Shown here: one piece after another, positions 39,225 through 51,220 of the stretch
How the letters are laid out: every line of letters starts with the position of its first letter
Position numbering within the stretch: the first letter of the stretch is position 1
Assembly: GCA_900708905.1 (NCBI GenBank)
Contig: CAADRB010000030.1
Span: 124,001 to 188,000 of the forward strand
Length of the DNA: 64,000 bases
Direction: 5' to 3'
From: Hymenolepis diminuta
Lineage: Eukaryota > Platyhelminthes > Cestoda > Cyclophyllidea > Hymenolepididae
The notes under the pieces: model-generated
What the model was told of the DNA's origin: nothing
Seen by the model: the letters and a program-made list of their open reading frames with translations, nothing else
The model's database searches: none
Position numbers and translations under genes: made by a program

Positions 39225-42200
39225 CTACGCATCACCACCATTTGCCGTATTTGAGGAGGCGTTAGGAATGCTTTGAATGGATCCAGTAGTACTTCCAGCA
39301 CAATCTCGCACCGGCTTGTAGGCTTGCATTGAGGGTGGGTAGAGGTGATCAGGCAGGGTGGTTGGCAACTCGTGGTCTTCTAACTTCAATTTGATAAGGT
39401 ACTTGGCCAACGCGAATTCATCGACAGTCAAGTAGCCATCCTTGTCAATATCACTCAGAGTCCAGATACGACGAAGAGTGGCAGCAGGCAGGTGGGACCT
39501 GAGCAGCTCAACGCGAGCAGTTTCTCCGCTCATCTTACCATTCACCGTGTCAAGTTTATTGAAAAGCTGTTAGGAGAAAGAAAATTAGGTATTAGCAAAG
39601 TCAACGAAAGCAATTGTCGATTCAAACAAATGCAAAGTGGTATGACCGTTGGGCTTAGGAAATTCTGAAAAAGTAGGCAATAATCGAGCATTTGAAAATG
39701 AAAGAAAATATATTAATGATTGTCTGATGAAAAATATTCATATCAACTGAATATTTTATCCTATACCAATTAAGTACTCTGCAGCTATGAGGATCAGATA
39801 GATGCTATCATCCAATATTATAAACCTCTGTAGCGCGATGTGTTCAATTGTTTCTGCTATGGAACGAATAGGAAATGATCTGTGAAATGTATGATAATGC
39901 AACTGCAAGCGTGAACGCAAATTTTCCATTATGAAAAACGATACTGCATTCAATAGCCTCCAAAATGAACCTCAAAGAGAACTTACTGCTATGAAACATC
40001 TCAAATCGAGCAGATTCTACTTGTCATGATCAACATTTTCCAACCCCTCTTCTTTTTCTTTCAAAATGTACTATTGACAAATATACATCATTGATACAAA
40101 CTTGAATATCCTTTTTGCTCAATGGATTTAACTAAACGAAGAGCAGAAGCTAAACATCTTGTTTTGAAGCATACCCACAGAATTCGATTTAACATTATTT
40201 GATGAAATGAGCGCATACAGAACCATTACACTTTATAAATAATTATTTTTCACTAAAATATACGTAACATAATCAAGATCAACAAATTAAAAGAGAAGAG
40301 ATAATACTAATATTTCTTTATTTAAACTGATCAACTTTTACGGAAAAAGGTGAATCATTGGTACTCTATAAAGGCACCATAATTTTACAAATGTCAATGA
40401 CTATTAAATAGCTTAATGATATAGGCGGAAAGGGTTTTTTGAATACGAAAAGGGGACTGTTATCACTAAAATAATAACAGCTAACGCACCATAGATAAGG
40501 TGGCTGAAGTTGTACAGCGATATATTCTTTTTAAAGCCCAGCATTTATGACCAAACCTAGTAGCTCTACTAGCATTCATAAGTGCGCTTTCAGAACTTAA
40601 AATCCTTTCGTTCATAAAACTATCTACTTTAATGTGAGCGTTTAAAAGAGTACGATTATAGTTTAGTACAAAGATTTTAAAGAGAATTGACTTGAAAACC
40701 TATACTTTGATGAATATTTATATTATAGTTTAAAGAACAAATTTCTAGATAATCAGGTTTTACGGTTTTCGTTTGCGCAGAAAGTGTCATAGCCAATTTT
40801 TTGTCACCGTTGTATATTAAAAAAGCCCACAAAAATTAAGTCCAAATAGACTAATTCCCATGCAAGTTAAGAAAGTAAGGCAGGCTTTAAATGCGTTCAA
40901 GCGTTACATTAAATGGCATATGGTTGTGATGGTAGGCAATTACGTGAAACGATTACAATCGCAGATTATCTGAGACTAAACAAAAAATAATGGGCTTAAT
41001 GAATAGACATTTTGAGTATGGAAAACAAGGTTCACTTTAGTACGAACAAACTAAACTGAAACAAGTGTAGACGTTCCACCTTCTGATGCTTCAAAGTTAC
41101 CAAAAGAAATGGTAAGTAGTACGTCTTCTACCCAAGCTTCATCCTCAATTATTCACAAATCAAGACTAAGGGACCAATGACAACAAGTGCCCGGATAGGT
41201 CAATGAAATGCAGTGTCTAGGAGTAGTCAAATAATGTACTAATCTATTTGCTTTTGGCCGTTAAGAAATCAGTGGCATGACCAACCGCTCAATTATATCA
41301 ATTAGTCAATAAGTACTGAAAACCCAGGAATTAAATCAGGAAAACTAAATTTAGTATTGCACAGTGAAAAATTGTCCGTGAGAGGAAATTGACATTTGAC
41401 ATCATCCAGAATTCAAATCCTTGACATCCTGACCTCATAGTATGCTTCAATTCAATCCTTCATTTCGTTCCTTATTGGATAATTTTATTGTTCCATGATT
41501 ATAAAATGATAACCTTTCACCTCGTCATGACAAGAAATTACCCTGATTTCTCACTACCTCTCATAGATAACGAATAAAAAAAAGGAGGGCTTACCTCAAA
41601 GGCCTCAGGAACTTCACGTTCAACAATCCAGGAGCTCTCGAATTTGCCGCGGTTGATACCTTCAGAAGCTCCAAAACCGAAAGGTGTCTCGTAGTTATCG
41701 AAAGCACCACCCTCAACACGTGGACGGTATGCTTCAGAATTCGTCTTTTGTTCCTATAAAAAAAGCAAAACCCGACACCCATTAAAACGTCGAGATTACT
41801 GTTCTGTGTATTAGATAATTAATTCCCATGACATTGAACGTTCCATTTTTGGACACTCTGAGGTCTTATAAACGACAAGAGACGTCCCCATTTAGAATGT
41901 CATACCCATTTCTGAAGAAGCCTGAAAAAGTAACCGAGGATAAAATGCTGCCCTCCAATATTATCAAAGAGAAAACCTTAAAATCCACAAACCAACCTCT
42001 ATACTATTGTATATCCACTTACCTCACAAGTAATACGTTTACTTATCCCGGATAAACGAACAGGTATTAATTCGAACAGTTATTGCGTTAATTAGAATCA
42101 TAGACAACATGATAAACGTGACTAAGATTAGAAAGGACGCTTTTTCTTTCGGCGAAAATTTCTCCTTCCCCTTAAAAGTTATAAGAATGGATATCAAAGG

Positions 42201-45200
42201 CAAGGGTCACGAGGATAATCAGAAGTGTTGGGAAAAAAATCACCAAAATTCACTACGCTTATGTGATGTTTTGCGAATTTACTACTACTATTTGGTGACT
42301 AAATCATTCATCTCTGTAGGTCTATTGAAAATAGTAAAATAAGCGTTGAAACTTACTGCCAATCATGTGAAGCAGTAGCGGTGCTGAGGGTTACGATCAT
42401 GGGTGATAAAGATTAGTCCATTTGGGGTAAGATATCAAATCACCAAAAAATATCATAATCGAGAAAGTAAAAACATAATACGTGCAGCCCATAACCGTTG
42501 CAAAGCAATCGACAACCCTTACCTCATAAGACCTTCTTTTGGACGTCTTTCGTAACAGACGTTCCACCATGTTACCCTTTGTGGTAAGATCTGTCATAGA
42601 TACCTTATTCAACTGTGATGGAGGACGGTAAACAAATTTGGTTAAGGTACAACCATATATAAATCTCCAAAATAAACAGTTATCTTTATAATTAATCATA
42701 TGTAATGAATGGTGAAACGAACAGGGAATCCTGCACTTGGATTTCTAACAGCTAATAAAACCTCTGGAAGACAATGAAACTTAAACAATTGATCTCAAGG
42801 TCGTTTCTAATGAGATAACAAGGTATAAACGCCAGATATAAATTACTTTCGGCTCCTTAAGATAAGAGTCAGACGAAATGTAGACTAGGATATTATTAAT
42901 ATTAGTATTAACACGATAACCATTAAGTAGTGAAACGAAAAGAGCCACGGTGTATCTATCTAGCAGTTTGTTTACGCAATTTTTGGAACTGAATCACAAT
43001 AAACAACAGCACTGCGATTGTACAAATCGGTAGCGACTAAATAGACGACTATTGATCAACCGGTCGTAAAATCAAGCAATAAAGGAAGCTGATCGATTAC
43101 AATTAAACAACTACAGTGATTGAAAAGTAACTCTATAAAGATCTTCAGATACTTAAGTACTTAAGAATGTATCAATATACCGGTACACTAAGATGTTTGG
43201 AAACTGATCATTTGAGTGCAGAGGTAGTGCTTGATCATTACGGAAGTAAATGCTTAAATCGTTGTAAAGATGACCATTAACTGCCCTACGAGACTCAAGG
43301 TCACAAATTATATAATGGAGTTCTGAGCGATTTAAGAAAAATCCGGAAGGGAATGCTTAATTGCAAGTAGAAATTCAAATAAAACCTTACATAACATATA
43401 TTTCTTACTTTTCTCCTTCATAAGAAAACTATAAATAACATTATATGATTGTCAAATTAGGGAAGAGCTTCTCAAAAACACTATATATCCTCATTTTTAA
43501 GACCACATTGAAGGGAAGCGCCTCCTAACATTTTCATTAAATGGAGAAATTCAAGCTCAAAACACTATTAATTTGTAGATCAATATCTAATTAAGTTTTG
43601 CCTTGATGTCAAAGGATTACAAAACTACAAAACAGAAAACTTTTATACACAAACTCAATGAAATGGCAATGATTTTTTTCCTCAATTGGTATCAAATAAG
43701 ATTCAACTAGATGGTGGATGGGTAGAAGGAATGAGATTTGAAGGATAACTCAATGAATTTTCCAAAATTTATTTTAAAATCACATTCTCTATGAAAAGAT
43801 TTTAGTTTTTCGTCCACGAAGCCACAGTGATGTCTTTATGTCCCCATGCTTCAATCCCTATCTGCATGTCTAGGCGAGTTTTTCGATTCTCCTTTTTTCT
43901 CTAACTATCCCTTTTCATTTAATGTACACCTGTACTCATATCTTCACGCACGTCCTTGCCAAAATGACTCATTTAAACTGTCCTTGTACTTCCACTTACA
44001 TATATACACGCAGACACACGATTGTCACTTACATGCCTGTATGCTTCCCTCTCATCTCTCTCTTAATTTCTTGGGCCCTCATCGTGGTTTACTCAATACA
44101 CTTTGGCCTACATAACTGTTTGTGTTCTACTTTTTGGAACTGTTTGCTGTTAGTTAAAGTTTTAGCTTCTACGATTTAGTTTTGATTCATTCGTTCCCGC
44201 TATTTGTTAACTCCTACATTTTGGTACACCAAAAAATTCAAAAACTAAATCAAACTTAAAAATATTTTGAAATATCTGTTTATGTAATACACAGAGAGAA
44301 AAAGTGATTCCACATCGGAAAATCATGTAATCAACTGCTGTAAAAACACGATGTAAATGCAATGGAACCACTTCAATTGACCTTAGACGGATATTGAAAA
44401 ATTACGATTATTCTAAATGTACTACTTGCATAGTGATTCAAAGAGCATAAACTGGAAATTCACCTATGTTTAACAAGAGATGGAAATAAATAACCAAAAA
44501 AATGAAGTTGTGACCAAATGAGGGGTTTCGACATGCCTTCATCGAGATAATTACTTACGATAGGCTCCGAAATAGTCATTATGATTTTAGACACTATGAA
44601 TCTGGAACTCATCCATACACAGTTGGCAATTTAGATGACTAATTACGCGGGGTTAAGAGCAACCTTTAGAGGAACGAACGAAATTGAACTTAACTAGACT
44701 CTAGCATATCGTCTATCTCCTGTTTTCTACTGACACACAAGCGGCTTGAAAAGTGGGAGTGCTTACTTGAGGAATAAGTTGCATCAGCTTGGCAATATCA
44801 TCAGAAAGCATCTTGTCGACATTATTAACGAGTTTGGGTTGGAGAGCGCTGAAGGATTTGAAGTCCTGCTTGAACAACAATTCCTTCATTTTGTCAATCG
44901 GTGGGAAGTCACCAATGGAGATGTGATGGGTGCGAGAGAGGTTCTCGTAGATTGCTGGCAGGTTGGCAATCAACTCCTTCTTCTTGGTCTCTTTGCCAAT
45001 CAAAGCTGGCATTTGACGCTTGAGTTCGGAGATGATATAAGCATGAACCTGATAAATAAAAGGAAAAGGAAGGTAACATTAATAAACCACCTGAACAGTG
45101 GTATTAACTACCGATAACTACCGTTATATCAAGGCTGAATCGAATTCATATAATTACATCTTGAGAATATAAAATACGAAGTGACCTGTATCAGACCTGC

Positions 45201-46841
45201 ATTCTGGCCACACATACCGTTTGTATTAGTACATTATAGTCCTGATTAACAGTAAATTGACTAGAAATACGAATTCCTTTTAAAGGCATTCTAGCCTTGT
45301 GTTTATCAATTTATATGATGAAACTCTATAAAATATTTCAATCTCTGATACGAAGGATACAGGCAGCAATGAACTGATAGATCGGGTTTCTTTCACAATT
45401 AAAAATACTGGCACTTGTTTATTGGAGCTCAAGTTGTAGCAAAAGTAGTGAAAATGGAAAACGAGAACTAATTCCTCACCTTAAATCCACGTAAATAAGC
45501 ATTGAACAACAGTGATACCAGGAATTCTGGCCAAAAATTGGGGCAACAAAATGCGAGTTTCTTATGAGAATGACTCTAGAATACCTATCTTCCAACCAAT
45601 TCGAGTATTTTTAACACTTTCATCAATGTGCTTAAAACATTTACTTCTAAATCATGATTTCTAACGAACAAATTACTAAAAATGTGAACTGTAAGTAGTA
45701 AACAAAATACGATCAACGTTTCATCTCAGCAGCTTACCTTAGCAAGTCGAGCACGACGGATCAGATCATTCAATTTTCGAACGGTAGAATAAGCTGGAAG
45801 GCTTTGGAGATCCTGGAAGAGATCAGCTTGTTCCAACTCAAAGAGACGACGATTGGTATCGAAGTGGAGCTGTTGATCCCAGAAGCTACCAATGTAAACA
45901 CGAGCAACCTCCGGGGTACCCAAAATTTTCCCGAGGTTCCACATTAGAGCACCATAGACACGCATGAGTTGTTGGAAATCAACCATGTCAGCCTTGTTGA
46001 GAACAATGCGAACCTTGTCTTCGTTGCCCTGTAAAGCAAGTTGTAATTAGACGGGGTTTCAAACAACTGTCATGCTTTGGGGGTTTCCGAAAAAAGCGGG
46101 TAAATCAACCAAACTTACGTATGAGCTAACAGACTAGAAAATTGGAAAGGGTATTCCGAACTAAAAAATACACTAGTTTACTACTAGATACTTTTATATA
46201 AAATATTCACCAATAATATATACCTTAATAGCCTCGATAACCGACTTGAATTCATCGGAGATGTCCAATTTGTGAGCATCAAAAAGCAAGATGATGCGAT
46301 CGACATGGTGAGCGAACCATTCGATGACGCCAGTGAGGTCATAACCACGTCCAAGTCGCTGCTTTTCACCACTAAGTATACCAGGGGTATCGACCAGGGA
46401 AATTCCTTCAAGAACTTTATTGTTCAGAAGAGAGCATTGAAAGCGATTCAAAAAGTTGTTTCCGAAAGATGACAAGGGACGAAATTGTTTCTTTGGATCA
46501 ACAACGAGAGCATTGCCAGGTATGATAGAAGATTGTTCACCATGCATAATAGAAATAAACTTGTCAGTAGTAGGCTCAGGGCCGATACGCATCCCCGGAA
46601 AGTCTTCTCCGAGCAAGTATCGGATGAATGTGGTTTTACCTGTCGAATATTGACCAACAAGTAAGACCATCGGAGTAGACTCAAAGTCTGCTTGTTCCAA
46701 GGCGGGAGAGTGGAACTCATGAAACTTGTAAGCCGTTTCAAGTGGGAGAAGATATTTAAAGTACAAGTTTCTCAAACCATCTATGACGGTTTTGTAAACT
46801 TGTTGCTCCTTTTGCTTCTTTGAAGAGAATAAACCATCCAT
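39225..46841 (-). CDS. EHD1: EH-domain-containing ATPase (EHD1-4/RME-1/Past1 family)
   Basis: A dynamin-like ATPase that oligomerises on endosomal membranes and drives endocytic recycling; its C-terminal EH domain binds NPF peptides. Five exons join in phase 0: 46841-46224, 46028-45738, 45048-44767, 41753-41595 and 39566-39225, giving 563 residues (vertebrate EHDs about 535-550). Motifs: P-loop GQYSTGKT (63-70), switch I PEPTTD (89-93), DTPG (151-154) and NKAD (217-220). The helical region includes ISELKRQMP and GDFPPIDKM. The linker has EGGAFD, PFGFG and EGI. The EH domain shows RIWTLSD and one EF-hand loop (489-500, DIDKDGYLTVDE). A Ser/Asn-rich tail of about 30 residues follows YPPSMQ. The start MDGLFSSKK was chosen because it matches the short N-terminus of the family; the open frame extends 24 codons further upstream without similarity. 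The family is certain; the paralogue number is not. Confidence 0.94.
41754..44766 (-). other. 3.0-kb intron of the EHD gene
   Basis: Donor GTAAGC after the LIPQ codons, acceptor TTTATAG before EQKTNSE. Within it, 43840-44170 is pyrimidine-rich on the plus strand and has two overlapping open frames of 89 and 85 codons. Both are explained by skewed base composition and neither looks like a gene. Confidence 0.6.
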
Positions 46842-46859
46842 TCTGCGCAACAAGTGTGT

Positions 46860-48600
46860 AATCAAGTGCACACGTAACCGTAATAACAGGTAATAATGAT
46901 TGGTTAAGGGCACTTATATTGGTATAAATAAACACAATAAAATCATTTTACATATTAGATATTATTGGGCAAACGTCTCAAAAATAAGATTAATGTTATT
47001 TAAAATTTAAAATTATGAAAAGGATTGCTTTAAATAATGATTTTGTTATCTATAAATTAACCAATGTAATATAAAATAGGTTAATAAGGGATTTTAAGAT
47101 GCATTTGGGATAAACTAAACAAGAACCTTACTGCGAACCAGCATTTTTCAAATACTGTGCTTGATTAGAGAACCTAAGTAGATTTAGCTTTACTAAAATT
47201 CATCGTTGAAGCATGAAGCACCTAAATTTTTTTTATTTCTTATAGGGAGTCACTCATTTTGCGGTTCTCTTAAGGTATTATCTAAAGATTCATTCATATA
47301 TTCATTACGGTTAGTTCATTAAATCAGAATCAACAAATTCAAATGTTTAAGCATTACATAAAAGTGATAAAACCCTGTTTTCTCTTTCAGTTAAACTGAA
47401 ATTTCAGCCATTTATAAGTTGGCTCTCTACAAATTACAAAATAAGTAAAGCTATATCAAGTGAGGCCTTTTATTCATATATAATGTTTTCATTTATTTTC
47501 TGCTAGTTTTGATAATAATGTAGTGATATGTACCGGAAATCTAGATGAAGAAACCCTATAATACTGTAACAGAAAGCCCTGTCTGTTACCGCATATCCCT
47601 TTAGATAAGAGTTGCAGATGAATGAGCAATTGTAAATTCTCCTCTCACAGAAAAAACACTGATATTTTCCTTTTATTTTCATTTGATGATACGGACAGCG
47701 TTCTCTTAGGTTTTCGTTCTTGCAATTATTTATACAAATTTAAACTAACATTTAAGTCTCTTTATATACGATGGTAAAATAAACAAGATTTAGTTGGTTA
47801 CGATGTTCGATATTATCATGAACCCTGAGAGTTGTAGTAGTTTGTAAGTCTAGTTCTGAAGTAATCTGAGCAAAAGAAAAGACATAGGTTCAATAACAAT
47901 ATAGTTTTAAGCAGGAAATGGAAATCACATTGTTATAACGTGAAAGATCTATCAGGGCCATACCGGTTGAGTAGATGGAATAAGTCAAGTCACTCATGTC
48001 GCCACATCAGTTTGGAGGTGGCAGGTAAGTCATCCCAATTTAATAATGCGTAAATTAGGTTTATATACAAAACATTTCTTCGTTGGACGTGTCCCGTTGT
48101 CAGAGTCTCAGCTTGATTATAGACACTCGTTTAGGTATCTATGTGCAAACACGCAAACACACAGAGGGATTGCCTGTGGACACCGTAGTGGGGATCTTAT
48201 CGCTAGTCCATCACGTCTAATCGCTAGGTGATGATAAATATCTGCTGGCTATGGCACACATAGAATTGGATAACCATGTTGGGATGACTAGGCAGGGGCT
48301 TGTAAAAATATATCTGTTTTGATTACTGGTCACTTTGGTTCTAGTCTATTTTAGCTACATTGAAAATCTTGTTAATCCAAAATAAAAATTCATACAGGTG
48401 CTTTTTCTCTTTAACTACCTCCTGCCAATTTGAAAATTCTATTAAATATGGGAGAACTTGAAATTTACTCGATTTTCTTGAGGATAACTCTAGACGGCGT
48501 CTTTTTCTGACTGTTCTGTCGGCCTAACCTCTGCATACATTGTGAATTATTTCTTTCCGGTTGCAATTAAGCACATCTTTGAAGGTAGATTTCACACTGT
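46860..48600. other. Region upstream of the EHD gene
   Basis: AT-rich. No core promoter motif can be singled out. A CGCAG sits directly before AATGGATGG at the EHD start and could be a 3' splice site for a 5' UTR exon or a spliced leader, but the pyrimidine tract before it is weak. Confidence 0.35.
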
Positions 48601-48609
48601 ATTTAGAAT

Positions 48610-48805
48610 AAGCATGAATAATTTTTATCCAAGAAAAATTAAATTAACAGTTTGTCATTAATTTTTTTATAAAATGTGCTTATATATTAAACGTACTAAA
48701 TTGCAGGGCCATCGCTCCACAAAATTTTGAAGTAAAGCCCACCTTTAAGCCATTTACTTGTTATCATTGAGTCCTCGGGTTTATGGCTATTTTGAGAGGC
48801 TAACA
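48610..48805 (+). repeat. Left LTR of the gypsy-type element
   Basis: Matches the right LTR in order: GAATAATTTTTA, TAAATTAACA, ATAAAAT-TGC, a CTTTAAGCCATTTAC block (CTTAAGGCATTTAC in the right copy), ATCATTGAGT, and the ATTTTGA plus GGCT-A end. Exact ends are blurred by divergence. Confidence 0.7.
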
Positions 48806-49478
48806 AAGTAATAGCATGTGGTGAGCACTCACTATTTACCATCTCTGACGATTTTACAATCTCGAAAGCAAAATGATCTTCGGTTTCTCAACAAATGTTA
48901 CATTACTCGATTCTTTACAAAATGTTTGAAGTTTATTCGCAGAAACAAAGATTCTTTCTATAAAAATTGAATCTAAAATGTCTCTCGATATTTCTGACAC
49001 ATCTATTACCAATATTTCTCGAAATTCTTCTAAAAATTAAACTCAATCTCTATTTTTACCTTTCTCTCCAAGGCGTTTCCTGCTGCAACTGTAGTTCATT
49101 TGACTAATGATGACGTGAATTTGTACCCATCAATCAGAGATAGTGTAAAAGTAATGAGACCAACACACTTGATAGAATTTTCCAGCGCGACTTACCTCTT
49201 AGACAACCGTGCAAAAGCAGTAATCCGGTTTACGTGATCACCTAAGGGGGGGGGGGGCAGAAAGAAGGTTGCTGCACATTTGCCTTCCCAGAACACCTAA
49301 ATCGTCTACAAAGATCAAGTCTCCAAAATTTTTTATCACAGCGATCAAATTCGAGCTAAACCAAAGATCGTTTTCTGTCCTAAACGACCGGTCCTGATGC
49401 ATTATAAATGAAGACAACCCGAGAAAGTAAGTCTTGATAAACCTATTTCTCTCGCAAATGAAACAATTTCAAAATTAA

Positions 49479-50000
49479 TTGCACGAAGTTCAGGCGATGC
49501 CGCTCTTTGTTATCACTAGAAACTTATTTGCTCTTACTTGGTCTCACATTGATCTCATTCATTCTGAACTTATCCAAGGAATCTCCTATCTAATCCTGAT
49601 TGATTCTTATTCAAAGTGGCCTGAGGTTATACCTACTAAGTCTATCACAACCCGTATCGTCATAAATAGCCTCCGCCAGTCATTCGCCAATCATGGCGTG
49701 CCAAAAGTTATTGTGTGCGGAAATGTCGCGCAGTTCTTTTCTGTTATATTTGAGGACATTTGAACGTGGTCTTAATATTTCAAATCTCACCTCCCGCCTA
49801 ATTTCAATGGCCTGGATGAAAATGTGAAAAGACAAATTTCTGTGCCACAAGTGGAGAAAACAGTGGAAGGAATTCTTAATCCTTTACAGTTTAGGTATTA
49901 AACGACGCCTCATGTTGATGTCTCAATCTTCGTTCTCAGCCGGTAAAAAAAACGCATCCAACAGAGATTTATCTGGACACATGTGACCTCTCACCTTCAT
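49479..50000 (+). pseudogene. Gypsy-type integrase fragment
   Basis: The open frame 49479-49763 holds the retroviral-type integrase core: WSHIDLIHSE (the first catalytic Asp region), LILIDSYSKWPEVIP, and FANHGVPKVIVCGN, where the family usually has VSDNG or VSGNG around the second catalytic Asp. After the stop at about 49763 the similarity continues with HLPPNFNGLDENVKR, which holds the third catalytic acid, and FRY-stop-TTPH. Several stops and shifts make it non-functional. Confidence 0.75.
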
Positions 50001-50129
50001 GGAATACCGAAACTCTGCAGACCCAGCTCATTCATCAGTCGGGCCGTTACTCTGGATGTTTCAGAAAACCTCAAAAAAAGATTCACGGTGGATCCAATGC
50101 TCAAACGTATGAATGTGGAGTTGGATAAA

Positions 50130-50335
50130 AATGAATAATTTTTAACTTAGAAAATCTAAATTAACAATTTATTGTTAATAATTCATAAAATTTGCATACT
50201 TGTTAAAAGGTGCTATATTGAATGATCGTTGCCTTGCGGAGTTTCGGAGTGAGGCCTGCCCTTAAGGCATTTACGTGCCATCATTGAGTTCTGTAATTTG
50301 TGGAAATTTTGAAGGCTTATAGGGCCAAATACTAT
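50130..50335 (+). repeat. Right LTR of the gypsy-type element
   Basis: Direct-repeat partner of 48610-48805, beginning about 110 bp after the last integrase-like residues. It has the same block order and ends near ATTTTGAAGGCTTATAGGGC. Confidence 0.7.
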
Positions 50336-51202
50336 AATATTAGCTCTTTTTCCTTATTCCCTAATTTTTTTTTTACATTGAATTTGTGAATATGTCTTTT
50401 GTAATGACTGTTACGCTTCCGTAGTAATACCTTATACCCTGTTATACCAAATATTTTAAAAGGAAGTCGTAGCAATACTTTGTCGTGCACTGGAAATGCA
50501 ATATATAGTGTACATCATTTATAGGCCAATTTCACGTCATAAACGTGAAACCTCCATGTCATCAGTATGGCAGACTAATCATGTTCTGTTACATCGGACA
50601 TGATAGACTATTAACAGTAACGATTGATTCCATCTTCTCCTGTCAGCCTCAACTCAATTCAATGGCATAGATAGATTTTGGATTATGCCAACAAATTTCA
50701 TGGAGCCAAGACACTTCCGTATTCTCCCTCTTTCTGAGTTCAATTAATCAGAGCTTTATAGATGTTTACCATAACCTTACTTTAATACTCTTACAATCCC
50801 TTCTTCTCTATAGGTTAACCCAACACTTAGATTCCATCGAGTAATTGTAATAGTTACAGATAAATCTTGACAAAACCACAGTACAAAATGATCAATTCAC
50901 AATGTCAAAACAAGACGCATGTCCGTATTGATATGTCGATTTTTCTGTCCCCAATAATCAAATCATTTTCACAGCTTCTTTAGATGAAAAGCGATAGTTA
51001 AAAGGTGAAAAAATATAGAATCTTACATATAAGTATTATTCTCTTGTATGTAGCATCAACATAATTGAAAATCCACTATCTGTTAATATACCGAGACAAG
51101 TATTTAACCTGATCGAATTATAAACCCAAGTGATTAATGAAATCATCTGCCGATCAATATTACATTTTATATTAGCGTGGTAGAAAGCTTATTTTTGTAT
51201 AT

Positions 51203-51220
51203 TTTTTTGCTAATTATAAG
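51203..51220 (+). promoter_or_regulatory. Splice-acceptor-like site directly before a start codon
   Basis: TTTTTTTGCTAATTATAAG runs straight into ATGTCTGG. A pyrimidine tract and AG abutting the ATG would suit either a spliced-leader acceptor or the 3' end of a 5' UTR intron. It supports 51221 as the start. Confidence 0.4.

Larger units (their letters stand above)
48607..50335 (+). mobile_element. Degenerate Ty3/gypsy-type LTR retrotransposon, internally deleted
   Basis: Two diverged direct repeats of about 195-205 bp flank integrase-like sequence. The internal part is only about 1.3 kb, so gag, protease, reverse transcriptase and RNase H are missing or unrecognisable. The integrase reading (about 49479-50000) has in-frame stops, so the element is dead. 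LTR divergence suggests great age. Confidence 0.75.

Noticed and set aside
43846..44179. Two overlapping frames of 89 and 85 codons in the EHD intron
   Set aside because: Both come from a pyrimidine-rich stretch without stops; residue content is Ser/Leu/His-biased and resembles no protein.
44746..45117. 123-codon plus-strand frame
   Set aside because: It is the antisense shadow of EHD exon 3.
45380..45440. Possible third copy of repeat R or a SINE (TTTCTTTCACAATTAAAAAT)
   Set aside because: Similar short strings occur near 17710 and 57150, but the order of blocks does not extend.
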